Part shown: positions 1 to 10,172 of the stretch, piece by piece
Layout: every line of letters starts with the position of its first letter
How positions within the stretch are numbered: position 1 is the first letter of the stretch
Assembly (NCBI GenBank): GCA_004151065.3
Contig: NWUY0300042383.1
Location: 8,342-22,221 of the forward strand
Length of the DNA: 13,880 nt
From: Larix sibirica
Taxonomy: Eukaryota > Streptophyta > Pinopsida > Pinales > Pinaceae
Direction: 5' to 3'
Translations under genes and position numbers: made by a program
Notes under the pieces: model-generated
Seen by the model: the letters and a program-made list of their open reading frames with translations, nothing else
What the model was told of the DNA's origin: nothing
Database searches by the model: none

Positions 1-791
1 AATACTATGGGACAACAAGGTGTCCTAGTCATACTTAACTAACTAATGACTTAACTAATTAATTAATTAGTGTACCAATAACGGATAGTGGACTGGTAAG
101 ATTACAATTCTTAACCAAGAGAGGGTGATTGTTAGGGGTTCTTCAAATGCATGAGGGATTCCGTTCACAGACATGAGTAGTGGCCGTTAAGAAGTGAGGG
201 CATTCTATTTCCATGACAGGCTGGCCTATAACGCGACGGCCGTGCAGGTAGCTTCCACGACGAAGAATGGAAACACAGTGGAACTAACGACTTTACAGTA
301 ACCTACTTTAGAGCAATATCAGGATTTTCTGCTGGAGTACCAACGACATGTTACTGTAGAGCAAATCAGGATTTTCTGCAATCCCAGTACTTTACTGAAC
401 CAACCCTCGACCTGTGGCTTACGAATTCCTTCTAATGTTATTAATGAATTCAGATAGTTAAAACCATGATGCATCCTTGCTTCTTGATATAGGTAAGGAA
501 AATACCTATGTAATCAATAACCGATATTTATGATTATTACGCTTCATTACCAGGAAAGGCATCTTCCTGCGCCAAGACTCGACATAAGTAAGTGTCCATC
601 CAATAGGTGTGGGATTGGTAAGAGGAAGGAAGCTGGAAAAGATAGCAAGGGACATTGGCTGGATCAAGATCAGAAATAAAAAAATCAAATGCTGCATGTG
701 AAACAACAGAACAAAAAGTCGGACTATAAGCTTATACTAGATCCAGAAGTTTATGCAGTTGATTCAGTCTATCCGTTGTATATTAAGCAGT
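1..791. other. no recognised gene; local repeats only
   Basis: I find no coding region I can support here. The longest open frame (minus strand, about 706-506) has no recognisable motif and begins at a TTG. Base composition is more mixed than in the AT-rich block after 1813, so old genic sequence (intron or UTR) is possible. The only structure I see is the 28-29 bp direct repeat near 304-379. Confidence 0.5.
294..379. repeat. 28-29 bp direct repeat with 9-bp inverted repeat
   Basis: 304-332 and 352-379 are direct copies of a unit that reads TACT(T/G)TAGAGCAA...TCAGGATTTTCTGC. They differ by one substitution and a short indel and start 48 bp apart. TACAGTAAC at 294-302 is exactly reverse-complemented at 350-358 (GTTACTGTA), so the second unit overlaps one arm of an inverted repeat. 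The function is unknown. It could be a local slippage product. Confidence 0.8.
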
Positions 792-1204
792 TCAAGTTGA
801 TCCAGTCGAAAAACCTGTAACCTGTTTGTTTATTACATCTGATTGTTGAGTTTTACAACAATTGCCAAACCTATAACAAGAAGAGTTATGATCATGATTG
901 TGTGTGGCATAGGTAGAGATATTTCCATCAACAACATCATTCATCATTATGGTTGTGGAAGGAATCTCATCGAGGGGCAACCCATTTTCTAGCCATTCGT
1001 GACAACAAAGATCTTATCGTTGTCATTGGTATCAGAATTGGCATTGCATTCAATTCAGGGAACAAGCAGTAGTGGTGGGAGCAGTGGATCTGCATCAACA
1101 CGAAATTTACTCTTGTTCCATCTCTCCTTCTCCTTCTCCCTTTCAGGAAATTGAGAACAACCACTACCACCAGCACTGCCATTCCCACTCCCAATTATGT
1201 TCAT
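792..1204 (-). pseudogene. possible decayed coding remnant, not recognised
   Basis: Reading the minus strand from an ATG at 1204, a 49-codon frame to TGA at 1057-1055 gives a Gly/Ser-rich stretch (GSGNGSAGGSG), then a charged stretch (EREKEKERWNK). The same frame continues past that stop with an Asn/Asp-rich segment to about 1000. A second frame then carries EWLENGLPLDEIPS and runs open to 792. This low-complexity-then-charged layout looks protein-like and would need at least one stop and one frame change to be a single gene. I do not recognise a family. The charged run alone is too weak to assign one. It may equally be exons of a gene split by introns, or chance. Confidence 0.2.
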
Positions 1205-1632
1205 GCTTAGTATTACCCCTCAATTTCAAATTAATATTATGTAAACTTGATACTAGCAGACACAGCAAAAACTGAAAGTGCACAAGGAAACACGAGAAAA
1301 TATAACACAAACAAACGCAAACTCTTAATTGTACACAATTTTCCCCCAGCAAAAACTGAAAGTGCACAAGGAAACACGAGAAAATATAACACAAACAAAC
1401 GCAAACTCTTAATTGTACACAATTTTCCCCCAAAAGACCAATCACGCAGAATTCTCAGTTTGTGTAAGACGTTAAACCCTAATGCAAACTACACCGATCA
1501 AGTCTTATAATAATAAACTCCGAAAGATAAAAAAATATAGATACGTATATTTATATTACAACAATCAGAGACAATGAAAATATGGTAAACTGTACCTTTG
1601 CTTATCTAAAGAGTTTATCTAATGACAGCCGA
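1205..1632. other. non-coding stretch holding a perfect 84-bp duplication
   Basis: There is no supported gene. The stretch is dominated by the 84-bp tandem duplication described separately. The frames that cross it on both strands stay open mainly because 84 is a multiple of three. After 1500 it becomes AT-rich. It lies between the two minus-strand gene-like segments, so an intron is one possibility. Confidence 0.5.
1264..1431. repeat. perfect tandem duplication, 2 x 84 bp
   Basis: 1264-1347 is repeated without a mismatch at 1348-1431, and identity extends one base on either side. The unit starts AGCAAAAACTGAAAG and ends in TTTTCCCCC. The absence of any difference in a window where other repeats are 70-90% identical suggests a recent duplication. 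The 28-codon length preserves reading frames, but neither translation looks like a known protein. Confidence 0.97.
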
Positions 1633-1812
1633 TCAAAACCACGGATCACGGATGACACAACTGAAATCCAAGTAACCTCCTGCATCATCATCGGCTTCGG
1701 GGTTAGGAGGAGCGTAATGGGAGTTAGAAGGAGCGAATTCGGGGTTAGAAGGAGCGAAAGTTGAAACCTGCGTTGATTTTGTCTGAAAATAAAATGGGCT
1801 TGAGAGGTGCAT
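1633..1812 (-). CDS. small ORF (59 aa) with APSN repeats, unrecognised; possible first exon
   Basis: The frame starts at ATG 1812-1810, directly preceded by an in-frame TAG, and ends at TGA 1635-1633. It is too short for most ORF lists. The protein has a Ser/Thr-rich start and then three units of a seven-residue repeat with consensus (F/Y)AP(S/P)N(P/S)(E/H), at about residues 19-39. An acidic EADDDAGG patch and a YLDF segment follow. Coding-like features are the amino-acid repeat, the Pro/Asn/Asp bias and the GC level above the flanks. It could be the 5' exon of a minus-strand gene whose later exons lie towards position 1. A GGAG/GTTACT step inside the ORF (after the GCAGGAG) would serve as a splice donor. 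I recognise no family, and chance is not excluded. Confidence 0.3.
   Translation of the reverse strand: MHLSSPFYFQTKSTQVSTFAPSNPEFAPSNSHYAPPNPEADDDAGGYLDFSCVIRDPWF
1699..1761. repeat. 3 x 21-bp tandem repeat
   Basis: Units at 1699-1719, 1720-1740 and 1741-1761 have the core GGGGTTAGAAGGAGCGAA, with a few substitutions per unit. On the minus strand each unit encodes one seven-residue copy of the APSN repeat of the 59-codon ORF. The period is a multiple of three, as expected if it expanded under coding constraint. Confidence 0.85.
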
Positions 1813-2188
1813 CTAATCCAAACTGATTGAATCTGAATCTGAATGGAATTAGAGATATGCTGCTATTCTTCTATGGATCGCTCCATTGATAATAGGGGTT
1901 TCAAAACAGTTATGCAAGCTTATTTATCATGGTTGGAAACTGTGAGTTAGTGGCATGCATAAGACATGTTTTGTGATGAATCCATGCTCGTCACCACATT
2001 TACTTCTTTAGCATATTGTGGGAAACATCATCGTGTGTCCAAGAAACAAATTAGCTATTTGACAAACAAGAAAACTTTGTATAGCGAAAGCGACTCATGC
2101 TAAGACCCGGATCACTGCCTTACCAAATAACGCCTCCAAACTGTTCATTAGTTAGTCAGAGTATAAGAAAAACAAACTAACAAAAAAC

Positions 2189-2351
2189 CTCCAAAATCTT
2201 AAAGTAAATTGCATTGAAAATTATGTATAGATTAATACAATCTCTTTGGTCACTACCCTTGATATTAGACTAAATAAGGTCTCTAAGTCCGAATGCAAAT
2301 GGAAGCCAAAAACTCCAAAATGTTAGGGTAAATTGCATTGAAAAGCATGTA
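2189..2351. repeat. degenerate direct repeat, about 39 bp, spaced 124 bp
   Basis: 2189-2227 and 2313-2351 share CTCCAAAAT.TTA followed by GTAAATTGCATTGAAAA and ATGTAT, at roughly 80-85% identity. It may be the remains of a longer duplicated segment. The bases between show no clear matching partner. Confidence 0.6.
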
Positions 2352-2762
2352 TTTACTATTGAATTTTCATTTGACTTTCCAAAAGATTAACATAAAATGT
2401 AGTGTTTCATGATAGTTTGATAACATCTTTATTTGTGAATGAAATAGGAAATTTCAAAAAGAATGAGTTAAATAAATGAGTAAATTATTTTTAGAATCCC
2501 ACATTGAGATTCATTTTTAGGGTTTCACATATTAAAATATTAAAAAAAAATTAATTTATATGTTTTAATAAGATTTATTACTTTTAACTTTGAAATTTTC
2601 AAAAAACACTTACAATTTATGAAGCCAATCAAGTATCTATAAGTCTCAATGCTTCAATTTAAGAACACAAACTTTTCACTTATTAGTTAGTCACAAAACC
2701 TAGTTAATATGCACATAAATGGGCTCAAAGCCTATTCCATAAAAGGTTATCAACTTCTAACG

Positions 2763-2802
2763 TTCTAAGAAGTCCAATAACTTTCTAGGAAGTCCAAAAG
2801 TT
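2763..2802. repeat. 2 x 20-bp tandem repeat
   Basis: 2763-2782 and 2783-2802 share TTCTA(A/G)GAAGTCCAA followed by a variable end. This is a minor slippage-type repeat in the AT-rich block. Confidence 0.7.
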
Positions 2803-5200
2803 TCAAGAGATTAATGTTATGTTCCAAATACAATAAATATTTAATGGCATGTGCGTATGAAAAGAGAATAAATTTGGCATTAAAAAGATCTCAAACATAT
2901 ATGAGTTAGTGGTTTAATGACAAAGAGATCAAATTGTCAATGCATATCTTAATTTTTTTTTTTTTAAAGAAACCAATTATAATTATATTTATATTATTAA
3001 AAGCTTTTATTAAAGTGTCATCGCACAAAGTTGAGGGACCTTTTAGATGCAATCCTAGTTTTTGAAAACGTGCTAAAGTTTAGTAAAACTAAAACTCGTG
3101 CGCGTTTCTTTGAACTAGGCATGGGCGGGAACGAGCCTGCCATGTCACTTAACACGCAGGATAGNTCTGTCATTGAATTTCCTTTCGTAGCATAGCCAAG
3201 TAATCAGTTGTAATCCATAGACAATGCTTTCAATTGGAGTGTTTGTAATGTCTTTCCTATAGCAGTAATCTTGTTAAACACCTTCACCACACAGTTGTAC
3301 TTTTAATCTAGTTTTACCAGTTTCCTTGCCTTCTCCTATATCACAAGTCATTCAGATTACAATGTCTGGCATAAACATTGTCGGGTGGCTCATAAGTATT
3401 TAGAACCTTGGGTTGACAATTTATGAACAACTTTTCATTGGATTTGTATTAAAAGGTGAAAGAAAAGCTCGTCAAAAGGACATCATCACAACATTATCAT
3501 CACACGTTCATATAAACCACATGCCATTACTGCACTCTATGAATTCCTATCACCAATATAAATAACAAAGAATCACATGCTAACTACAACATGCTATTCA
3601 TTTATGTTTAGGAGTGTAAGTATGACAATTGAATACTGACATTTCAAGTCCCAAGGGCCAAATTAAATATGCACAGAAGATACTGACAAGTGTTAATATG
3701 ACTTATTGTAAAACTTGTATTTGTAGTTTTTCATTCTTAGACCATAGTTCCTATTTTCTAAAACATAACTCTGTAATCCATTAAAGTTTACGGTTTGAAC
3801 ACAATTACAAATCCAAGAAAGGAGAAAATGAATTTATGAAAACAAAAGAAATAGTGATAGAAAGCACCTCTAATGTGGATAAATCCATAACCTACACCAC
3901 ACTACAATAGCCAAGGGCAACTAGAGACAAAAATTGCACTATTCCAAATCAAAGTGCAAGTGAATGACCATAAGGTAAATGTTTTGATAGCGGTTCTAAA
4001 TGTGGTATGATTTTAAAATCCTTGGTATATGAACTTGGTTTAGAATTTTATGATCCAATACAACCATGTTCATTGGCACAAAATAAAGAAAATGCTAAGA
4101 TAATTCCTATGATTGTAATTTGTAATGCTCTAGAGAGCCAAGACACCATTGTAGTTTTGCAATTGCTGAGAAATAAATACTAAGCAAAGCCATTCAATGC
4201 TAGGGATTTTTCATTGAGTTTATCTAAGGTAAATTATGTAGTTTATGTTGTTTAATTGTTGTGTGGTTATGGTTCTGTTTGTATACTTGTCTTAGTTCTA
4301 GTGTAGAATCATTCTTGGATTCATTGAATTGTTTGTGAGATGTTAAAGTATATGCCTAGCACTGAATTTCATGATAAACTCACTACAAATCATATCAAAT
4401 ATCCACAACTCAATTCACCTTTAATAGAATCATTGATTGGTTTACCACAACCAATTGGTTGATTTGTCTATCATTGGGTTCAATTTCATGCTTATTCACT
4501 ATGAAACCACATGCTATAACTTGATTTCTCTTTGAGAGCATCGCTCGCCTATTGATATCTCAATTTCCCTTTGATTGGATTATTGATTTATGCCTACAAC
4601 ACATTTAGGATTGGTATTTATTAGCTCCCAACTCTATTCCACACTTACAGTCAAGGTGTTTTCCTTAAGCAAGTGGCAATTAGAGATTATATGCTATATA
4701 ATGATCTCATAGTTAGTAGTTAGTTCGTTTCTCTATAATTCCTTTTCGTTGTTGCTGATATAAGAATTGTGGCTTGAATATTGTGCAAAAATCATATATT
4801 ACAACCTTCTGTGTATGGGAATTATACCCATATATGTTTAATTAAGTGTTAAATGGTGTTCTGCTTAACCCATATATGTTATAGCAATGCATAGTTGATC
4901 CTACATCAACCTTTGACTTGTTTAGACCCATGGGAATTGATATTTACCTACAACCTATTTCCCTCAAGATTGTGTGCTGAGTAATTACCTACAACCTCTT
5001 CATATGGGTTTATATACATTATATAAAATTCCTCTTGGCTATGGTGATAGTAGTAACAAGAATGAAACTTGCCGCCTTGTATTTTACTTGATGAAGTAAG
5101 GAGTGGAAAGATGCGTTGTTATTAAAATTGTTGGGTTTGAATATTTTAACGAGAATGGAGTGTTATTGAAATATTTTGCTTGTTGGTACAATGGAATTGT

Positions 5201-5254
5201 AGAGTGGATTTGTTGATAGTTTGACATAGAGTGGATTCGTTGACAGATTCACAT
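5201..5254. repeat. 2 x 27-bp tandem repeat
   Basis: 5201-5227 and 5228-5254 start AGAGTGGATT(T/C)GTTGA and end in ACAT. They match at 23 of 27 positions, and two of the four differences are T/C transitions. It is an isolated short duplication in the AT-rich block. Confidence 0.8.
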
Positions 5255-5960
5255 TGAGCTTGGCAATGCAAAGTGAACAAACCAAACATTGAAACCAAAT
5301 CAGAAACAAAGATACCCATTCATACTTGTGGTAAGTAGCTTCTCAAGATGCTTTAACTCAACTTGATAGAAAATTGTAAAGACATTGCACATTAATTGTA
5401 CAATGAAGATCCATGTTGGTGAGAAGGAAAAGTATACCATTTATGAATTACAAGGGGTCTATTTTTGCAACATTGAATATAAGTGTCCATCCAACCCAAA
5501 AAATTTAAGGGACGAAAGAGTTTAGAATGTTTATAGATCCCTAACAATGGCAGAATAAGTTCACATAATATACATCCACCAACTCAACTTATAATGTTAC
5601 AAAATGGAATCTGATATCTCCAATTTTATAAATTGCTCCCATCAAAATCATTTACTTTTTCCATCACAATGGAATGAATGATTACCAGCATGGCATGGAT
5701 GCAAGCTAAATAAAGAGCTAAACATGAAAATATTGGAATGAATACAAGCACACTAAATAGTAGTTGGAAAAAACTACTACAAAGCTGTAGAGAAAAAGAA
5801 GATTAATGAAAGGATGATAATTATGATTCGTAAAACCACATTAAGTATATTACTAATAAAATCTGTGTTTTTTTATGCCTGGAAAAAACGCTCTGCAACT
5901 TTCTAACAAACTAGGTTAATGACATTGTGATACGACAAAATCTGGGATACTGCAGCGGCC

Positions 5961-7062
5961 ATGTATCCCTTGGATTCGAACCCAAATATCCCACTAAATG
6001 AAGCCTTTCATTGTTTGGAATCCATGCAAAAAGCCACGACTCCCTCGCAGGCCTCAACAACTCATTTTGTGAAGAGGGAGACTACCCCTGAAATCAATAT
6101 TATGTCTGCATATGTGAAAATGAAATCCCTAGGGTTAACTAAGGGATAATTGGTGGGAATATTTATGGGACTCTAGTATTCTCTAAGGGCTATGGATATA
6201 TGGCTAAGCAAAAAATGAAGGCATCTATTTTTAGGGAGGATGCAACATCATTTCTGTGGAAGGGGGTACTATGCCTTCCTCTTTGAGCACAAAGTGGACC
6301 GAGGTATGATATTTCAAAATGGACCTTACTTCATGGGTCCATGAGGTATGTATTTGAATAGTTGGAACATGTCTTTTGATATTGAAAATGATATCCCCTC
6401 TGCTATTCCAGTTTGGGTAAAGTTACCTCATCTCCCTTTACACTGTTGGTCTGATGAAGTTTTGGAAGACATAGGAAATTCCTTAGGTTTCTATATTGAT
6501 AAACCAAAACCAAAACCTCCCATGTTATCACAAGTTCAAATTTCTATTGAGGTTCATTTGGATAAAAGGGTTACCAGAGGTTATAAATCTTATCATAGAT
6601 AGTTGGACACATGCTCAAAAAGTGGACTATGATAAGTTACCCTTTAAACGTAAATCATGCCATGAATATGCTCACTTTACAAGAGACTGTTCAAGAAACA
6701 TGGTGAAGGAAGAAGATAAAGAGAAAATGAACAGATGGAAATAGATAAAAAAAAAAGGGAAACAAATTTAGGCAAGTCCTGCAAAAATAAATATATCAGA
6801 ACCCTCTCATTCAAATCGATTTCAACCCTTAGCCGATGCATGAGATAATGAATGTCAAATAGAACAAGCAGACGAGAAAGTACAAGAAAATTGACCACCT
6901 GTCCTTCAACCATCTTTGGAAGAGATAGGAATGGAGGATTACATCTCTTCCCTCCCCTTGCAACCAATACAAGAAATAAACATGCATATGAATAGTGATC
7001 AAGGTGAATCTACAAGGGTGTTGACTAGACAACAATCAAAACAACCACAAGATGAATCCTAA
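5961..7062 (+). pseudogene. LINE ORF1 remnant: DUF4283 and CCHC nucleic-acid-binding protein
   Basis: ORF1 proteins of plant L1 LINEs bind the element RNA and act as chaperones. The frame begins at ATG 5961 and breaks near 6150. The DUF4283 core is readable from about 6265 to 6600: GYYAFLFEHKVDR, a TGA at 6342-6344 in place of an expected Arg, then VWVKLPHLPLHCW and EDIGNSLGFYIDK. A frameshift near 6575 leads to the zinc knuckle at about 6640-6700. There KSCHEYAHFTRDC keeps Cys, His and Cys, but the first Cys of CX2CX4HX4C is replaced (CGT, Arg). The tail at about 6790-7062 is polar and contains NRFQPLADA, a signature often seen after the knuckle, with further stops. It is inactive but the family assignment is firm. 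Confidence 0.9.
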
Positions 7063-7264
7063 GAGAGGACATAGAAGATGACAGATTTGTACATAAATAA
7101 TAAAGAAGAAGGTCCCACAAGCAACTCAGAGAAGAGTAAGTAGACAAAGAAAATCATCTAGGAAAGCGGGCCTCTCTTGATATGCTCATAAAGGGGACAC
7201 CAACAAATAAAAAAGGGAAAAAAGTGGAAGCCAAAAGTAAATTCGGATCACATTCTAAAAATTA

Positions 7265-7969
7265 ATGAATATTGTCTCTTAGAATTGTATCGGTCTAGGA
7301 GGAAAACATAAAGTAGAAGTAATTAAAACTATTATCCACAAGGAAAGACTGTCCCTTCTTTTACTCCAGGAGACAAAAATGGAGGAAAATGAAGTAAATC
7401 AAGTATTTCAAAAAATTTGGAAAAACGACACTAGGATTGCTGCGAGTTCTCTAGGGGCCTCAAGAGGCTTGGAAATATATTGCGACATGCATAAGTTCAT
7501 GCTATGACATAAAAAAGAACACATTAACTGGATTCTAGTAGAACTAGAAGTTACTGGTTCTTAGGAGATTCTCAAAATTTGTAATGTATATGGGCCTCGC
7601 AATATAATTACAAGTTAGGATTCTAGTGCTCACTAAATACACTTAGGGAATGCCAATGTAGCATCATATATGGATATTTTAATGCAATCATCTTGCACAA
7701 AGAGAGAAGCGGAGGCATTTTAGTAAGATATCCATTTGGTGAAATCTTGAAGATTTGATAGGAGATTTAATCTAGTGGATATAATGCCAAAGAGGGTTAC
7801 TTTTACTTGGAAAAATAGGAGAATAGGCCCAATGCATATTACTTCCAGACTTGACATATTTATGGTCCATAGTACCCTCCTGGAAATAGGCTACTTGATG
7901 CACATGAAAATCCTCCCAAATGCAACCTCAAATCAGATGGCAATTATGTTGTCTCTAGAAGAGATGTAA
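7265..7969 (+). pseudogene. LINE ORF2, endonuclease domain (EEP family), inactive
   Basis: In an active LINE this domain nicks target DNA to prime reverse transcription. The frame opens at ATG 7265. The N-terminal SWNCRGLG motif is represented by MNIVS-stop-NCIGLG, with Trp replaced by TAG at 7280-7282. The catalytic Glu survives in LLLLQETKM. A frameshift near 7610 precedes YGYFNA, where the usual GDFNA Asp is Tyr (7675-7677). Another near 7760 leads to VTFTWKNRR and SRLDIF (Asp kept, 7853-7855). The final catalytic SDH triad is SNQ at 7928-7936. Losing three active-site residues makes catalysis impossible. The domain joins the RT linker directly through an in-frame TAA at 7970-7972. Confidence 0.9.
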
Positions 7970-9015
7970 AATCAAGGTCCAATACCTTTCCGATTCAACC
8001 CTTTGTGGTTGAAACAAGAAGAGGCTTATCTTATCATTGAGAGAAATTGGAGAATGTATGTTGAGGGATATCCAACATATGTGTGGGAATCAAAATTATG
8101 TTTAGGAAAACCAACCTTAAAAACATGGGTAGAATCACAATATCGATCTCCACAAAAAGAAATAGAGGATCTCCAATAAGATTTAAGTTTATTACAGGAA
8201 CACATGGAAACAATAGAAATAACTACTGAGCACCTGTAGAAAGAACAACAATTGAACATGAACCTGAATGAAGCCTTTAGGAAAGAAGAAGAAGCTTGGC
8301 GATTGAAATCTTGAGCCCTTTGGATTAAGCCAGGTGATTGAACACCACCTTTTTTTATAATCAAGCAAAAATACTATTAAATAAAAACATAATACGAGAA
8401 ATCCAAATTGAGGACAGAGTCAAAGTTGAGGGTTGTGCTGATATTCAACAAGAAGCTTATCAGAATTTCAAAAATATGTATATAGATCAAGGGACAAAAT
8501 ATGCTATAGCAAAGGAAGAATTGCTGGAAAATGTGCCGCATATGATTTCTAAAGTAGAGAATCATACGTTAAACAATCATATTAGTGAAGCCGAATTGCC
8601 AGTAGCTTAAGAGGGCTAGGAATAGACAAATCCCCTGATATCGATGGATTTACTATACATTTTTATAAAGCCTCTTGGCCTATTATAAAAAAGGATCTCT
8701 GTAGATTATTGAATTGGAAAAAAGGAATAAACAAGATTGGAGGTGCCATGAAATCCTCCTTTTTGGTCTTGATCCCCAAAGAGGCATGGCCTTCAACTCT
8801 TGCTAGGTTTTGGCCAATTTCCTTGTGCAACTTGTCCTATAAGCTATTAACAAAAAATATGGCCAATCGCCTGAAGACTTTGTTACATAGGCTTATCTTT
8901 GAAGGATAGGGAGGTTTTGTTGAAAAAAGGCAGATACTGGACAATATAGTCCTAGTAGAAGAGGCAATTCATTCTACTGTATCAAGAAAAGAACAGGGAA
9001 TGACAATTAAAGTAG
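7970..9015 (+). pseudogene. LINE ORF2, linker and reverse transcriptase fingers (5' part)
   Basis: 7973-8335 continues the endonuclease frame with three internal stops. It is rich in Glu/Lys and ends in FRKEEEAWRLKS-stop-ALWIKPGD, the conserved segment before RT in plant LINEs. A -1 shift near 8337 leads to NTTFFYNQAK and a second part up to 8610. From 8610 the RT proper reads GLGIDKSPDIDGFT (normally SPGPDGF), then FLVLIPKE, ARFWPISLCNLSYKLLTKN and NRLKTLL. After a TAG in place of a Gln come GGFVEKRQILDN and VEEAIHS. It stops at GMTIK, where the nested SINE cuts it. Motif A resumes at 10248, so insertion came after the LINE was in place. Confidence 0.9.
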
Positions 9016-9019
9016 CTTT

Positions 9020-10028
9020 TTTTTTGTTTGCTAGAATCTCCTTGACTTGNATGTTTGTGCATGCTTCATGATATTTGGGGTACAAGGTGTATGAATGGAT
9101 TGGAACCCTTGTAGTAAGCCATAGAAGGGATTATTCCAAATGGTAGCCATCCAACTTGTTTTTCCTTGTTATCTGTATGATTTGATTGTATGCATTTTTC
9201 TTAGTTGTCACTACATTTTGGAACAACATAAATGGATGGATGGAACTAGGAACTTGAAATTGTTTCTTTGAAACATTATTTACATGCTAGTATAGGGGTG
9301 TACACAACATTGAAAATTATGCTTAACATGCTAAAACATAACATGAGACTTATATGTGCCTACATATTAATAGAAGAACATATGGATAAAACAAAGCAAC
9401 TTCCTTTCTCATCTTTGTGGCAGGTTAGAAAGACGAGAACAAAGAAATTATGTTTATGTCTGTTACGCCAGTTTTTGCATGGGTGTCCTATTGTGAATTT
9501 TATCACATAATTTAGCTAGGGGTTATATATTGATGGTATTCTAGTGGCCTAGGTTATTGATGATAGGTCTATGCTTCATGAATGAATATAGATACTGCAC
9601 TTCACTCATGCATCATTTGTTCATGACATTTGGATCATGTCATTATAAATGCTCTGATGGTTTGATGTAATTGTTTCATAGAAGGCTCTTATCCCTAATT
9701 CTTCCATTCTTGCACGTTTCAAACAATAACAAAATGCTAATACAGTTTCAGTAAAAGCAAAGATGGTGACACGAGTGTTGTATTTTGATTTCAAAGTTAC
9801 AGGGATATGTTTTACCCTTTGTATAGACATAATATAGGACATGATTCTATAGATAAATTAGCCATGAATGAAAGGATTCAAAGCTATGTTAGAAAAAAGA
9901 AACTGGGAAATTGAAAAGGAAACTTTGCTTAAAACTCAGGTGATGCTCGTTGCAAAATTTCAGATAAGGAGGATCCTGTAGAAGATTGGTGACCCCCTGT
10001 TTTTTTGGCTAGAATATCCTTGACTTGT
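9020..10028. repeat. duplicated SINE-tail segment, about 29 bp
   Basis: 9020-9049 and 9999-10027 both read a T run, then (T)GCTAGAAT(C/A)TCCTTGACTTG. They border the unrelated 9050-9998 segment. Reading 1: a long target-site duplication made when that segment inserted into the SINE tail. Reading 2: two separate SINE tails. Reading 3: a draft-assembly join, since the N at 9050 is the very next base after the left copy. Confidence 0.8.
9050..9998. other. unidentified 950-bp segment inside the SINE
   Basis: It shows no RT, SINE, transposase or host-gene motif on either strand, no terminal inverted repeats and no poly(A) at its ends other than the SINE tails. Open frames within it are short (for example plus 9268-9510) and begin at TTG. 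It starts with an N and is more AT-rich than the SINE body. It could be a second insertion of unknown type, sequence captured with the SINE, or a misjoined contig. Confidence 0.5.
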
Positions 10029-10172
10029 GAGAGTGGGATTTTTTCTAAGAGGCCATGACCCAGGGGAATCTAATCCATGAAAATAACCCAGGGATCGCAT
10101 CTGGACTAGGACACACCAACCCTCAACTGGTTGGATTTTGGGTGTCTCCTCCCAACTAGCTCACCCCTAAGG

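Larger units (their letters stand above)
1813..5950. other. AT-rich intergenic block without recognisable gene
   Basis: About 4.1 kb has no open frame of 60 codons and no motif of reverse transcriptase, integrase, transposase or any host gene that I could read on either strand. It holds small degenerate direct repeats (annotated separately), a T13 run at 2953-2965, one N at 3165 and a short perfect hairpin TATGGG/CCCATA near 4815-4835. The texture is that of very old, unrecognisable repeat DNA. A patch of higher GC at about 3100-3165, ending at the N, may come from a different source. Confidence 0.6.

Noticed and set aside
506-706. Minus-strand 66-codon open frame with hydrophobic start
   Set aside because: It starts at TTG, has no motif and no supporting context, and the hydrophobic run comes from A/T-rich DNA.
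1164-1445. Long overlapping ORFs on both strands around 1164-1510
   Set aside because: They stay open because the 84-bp duplication is a multiple of three. The translations are repeats of that unit with no protein character.
5972-5983. Perfect B-box-like GGGTTCGAATCC on the minus strand
   Set aside because: No A box at suitable distance, no tRNA fold and no tail. It overlaps the LINE ORF1 start and is probably chance.
6677-7035. Minus-strand open frames antisense to LINE ORF1
   Set aside because: They are shadows of the plus-strand ORF1 tail, whose frame has clear family motifs.
8026-8364. 112-codon minus-strand open frame
   Set aside because: It is antisense to the LINE RT linker, which reads well on the plus strand. 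It has no independent motif.
9268-9510. 80-codon plus-strand open frame in the 950-bp segment
   Set aside because: It begins at TTG and I recognise no motif, so I did not call it a gene.
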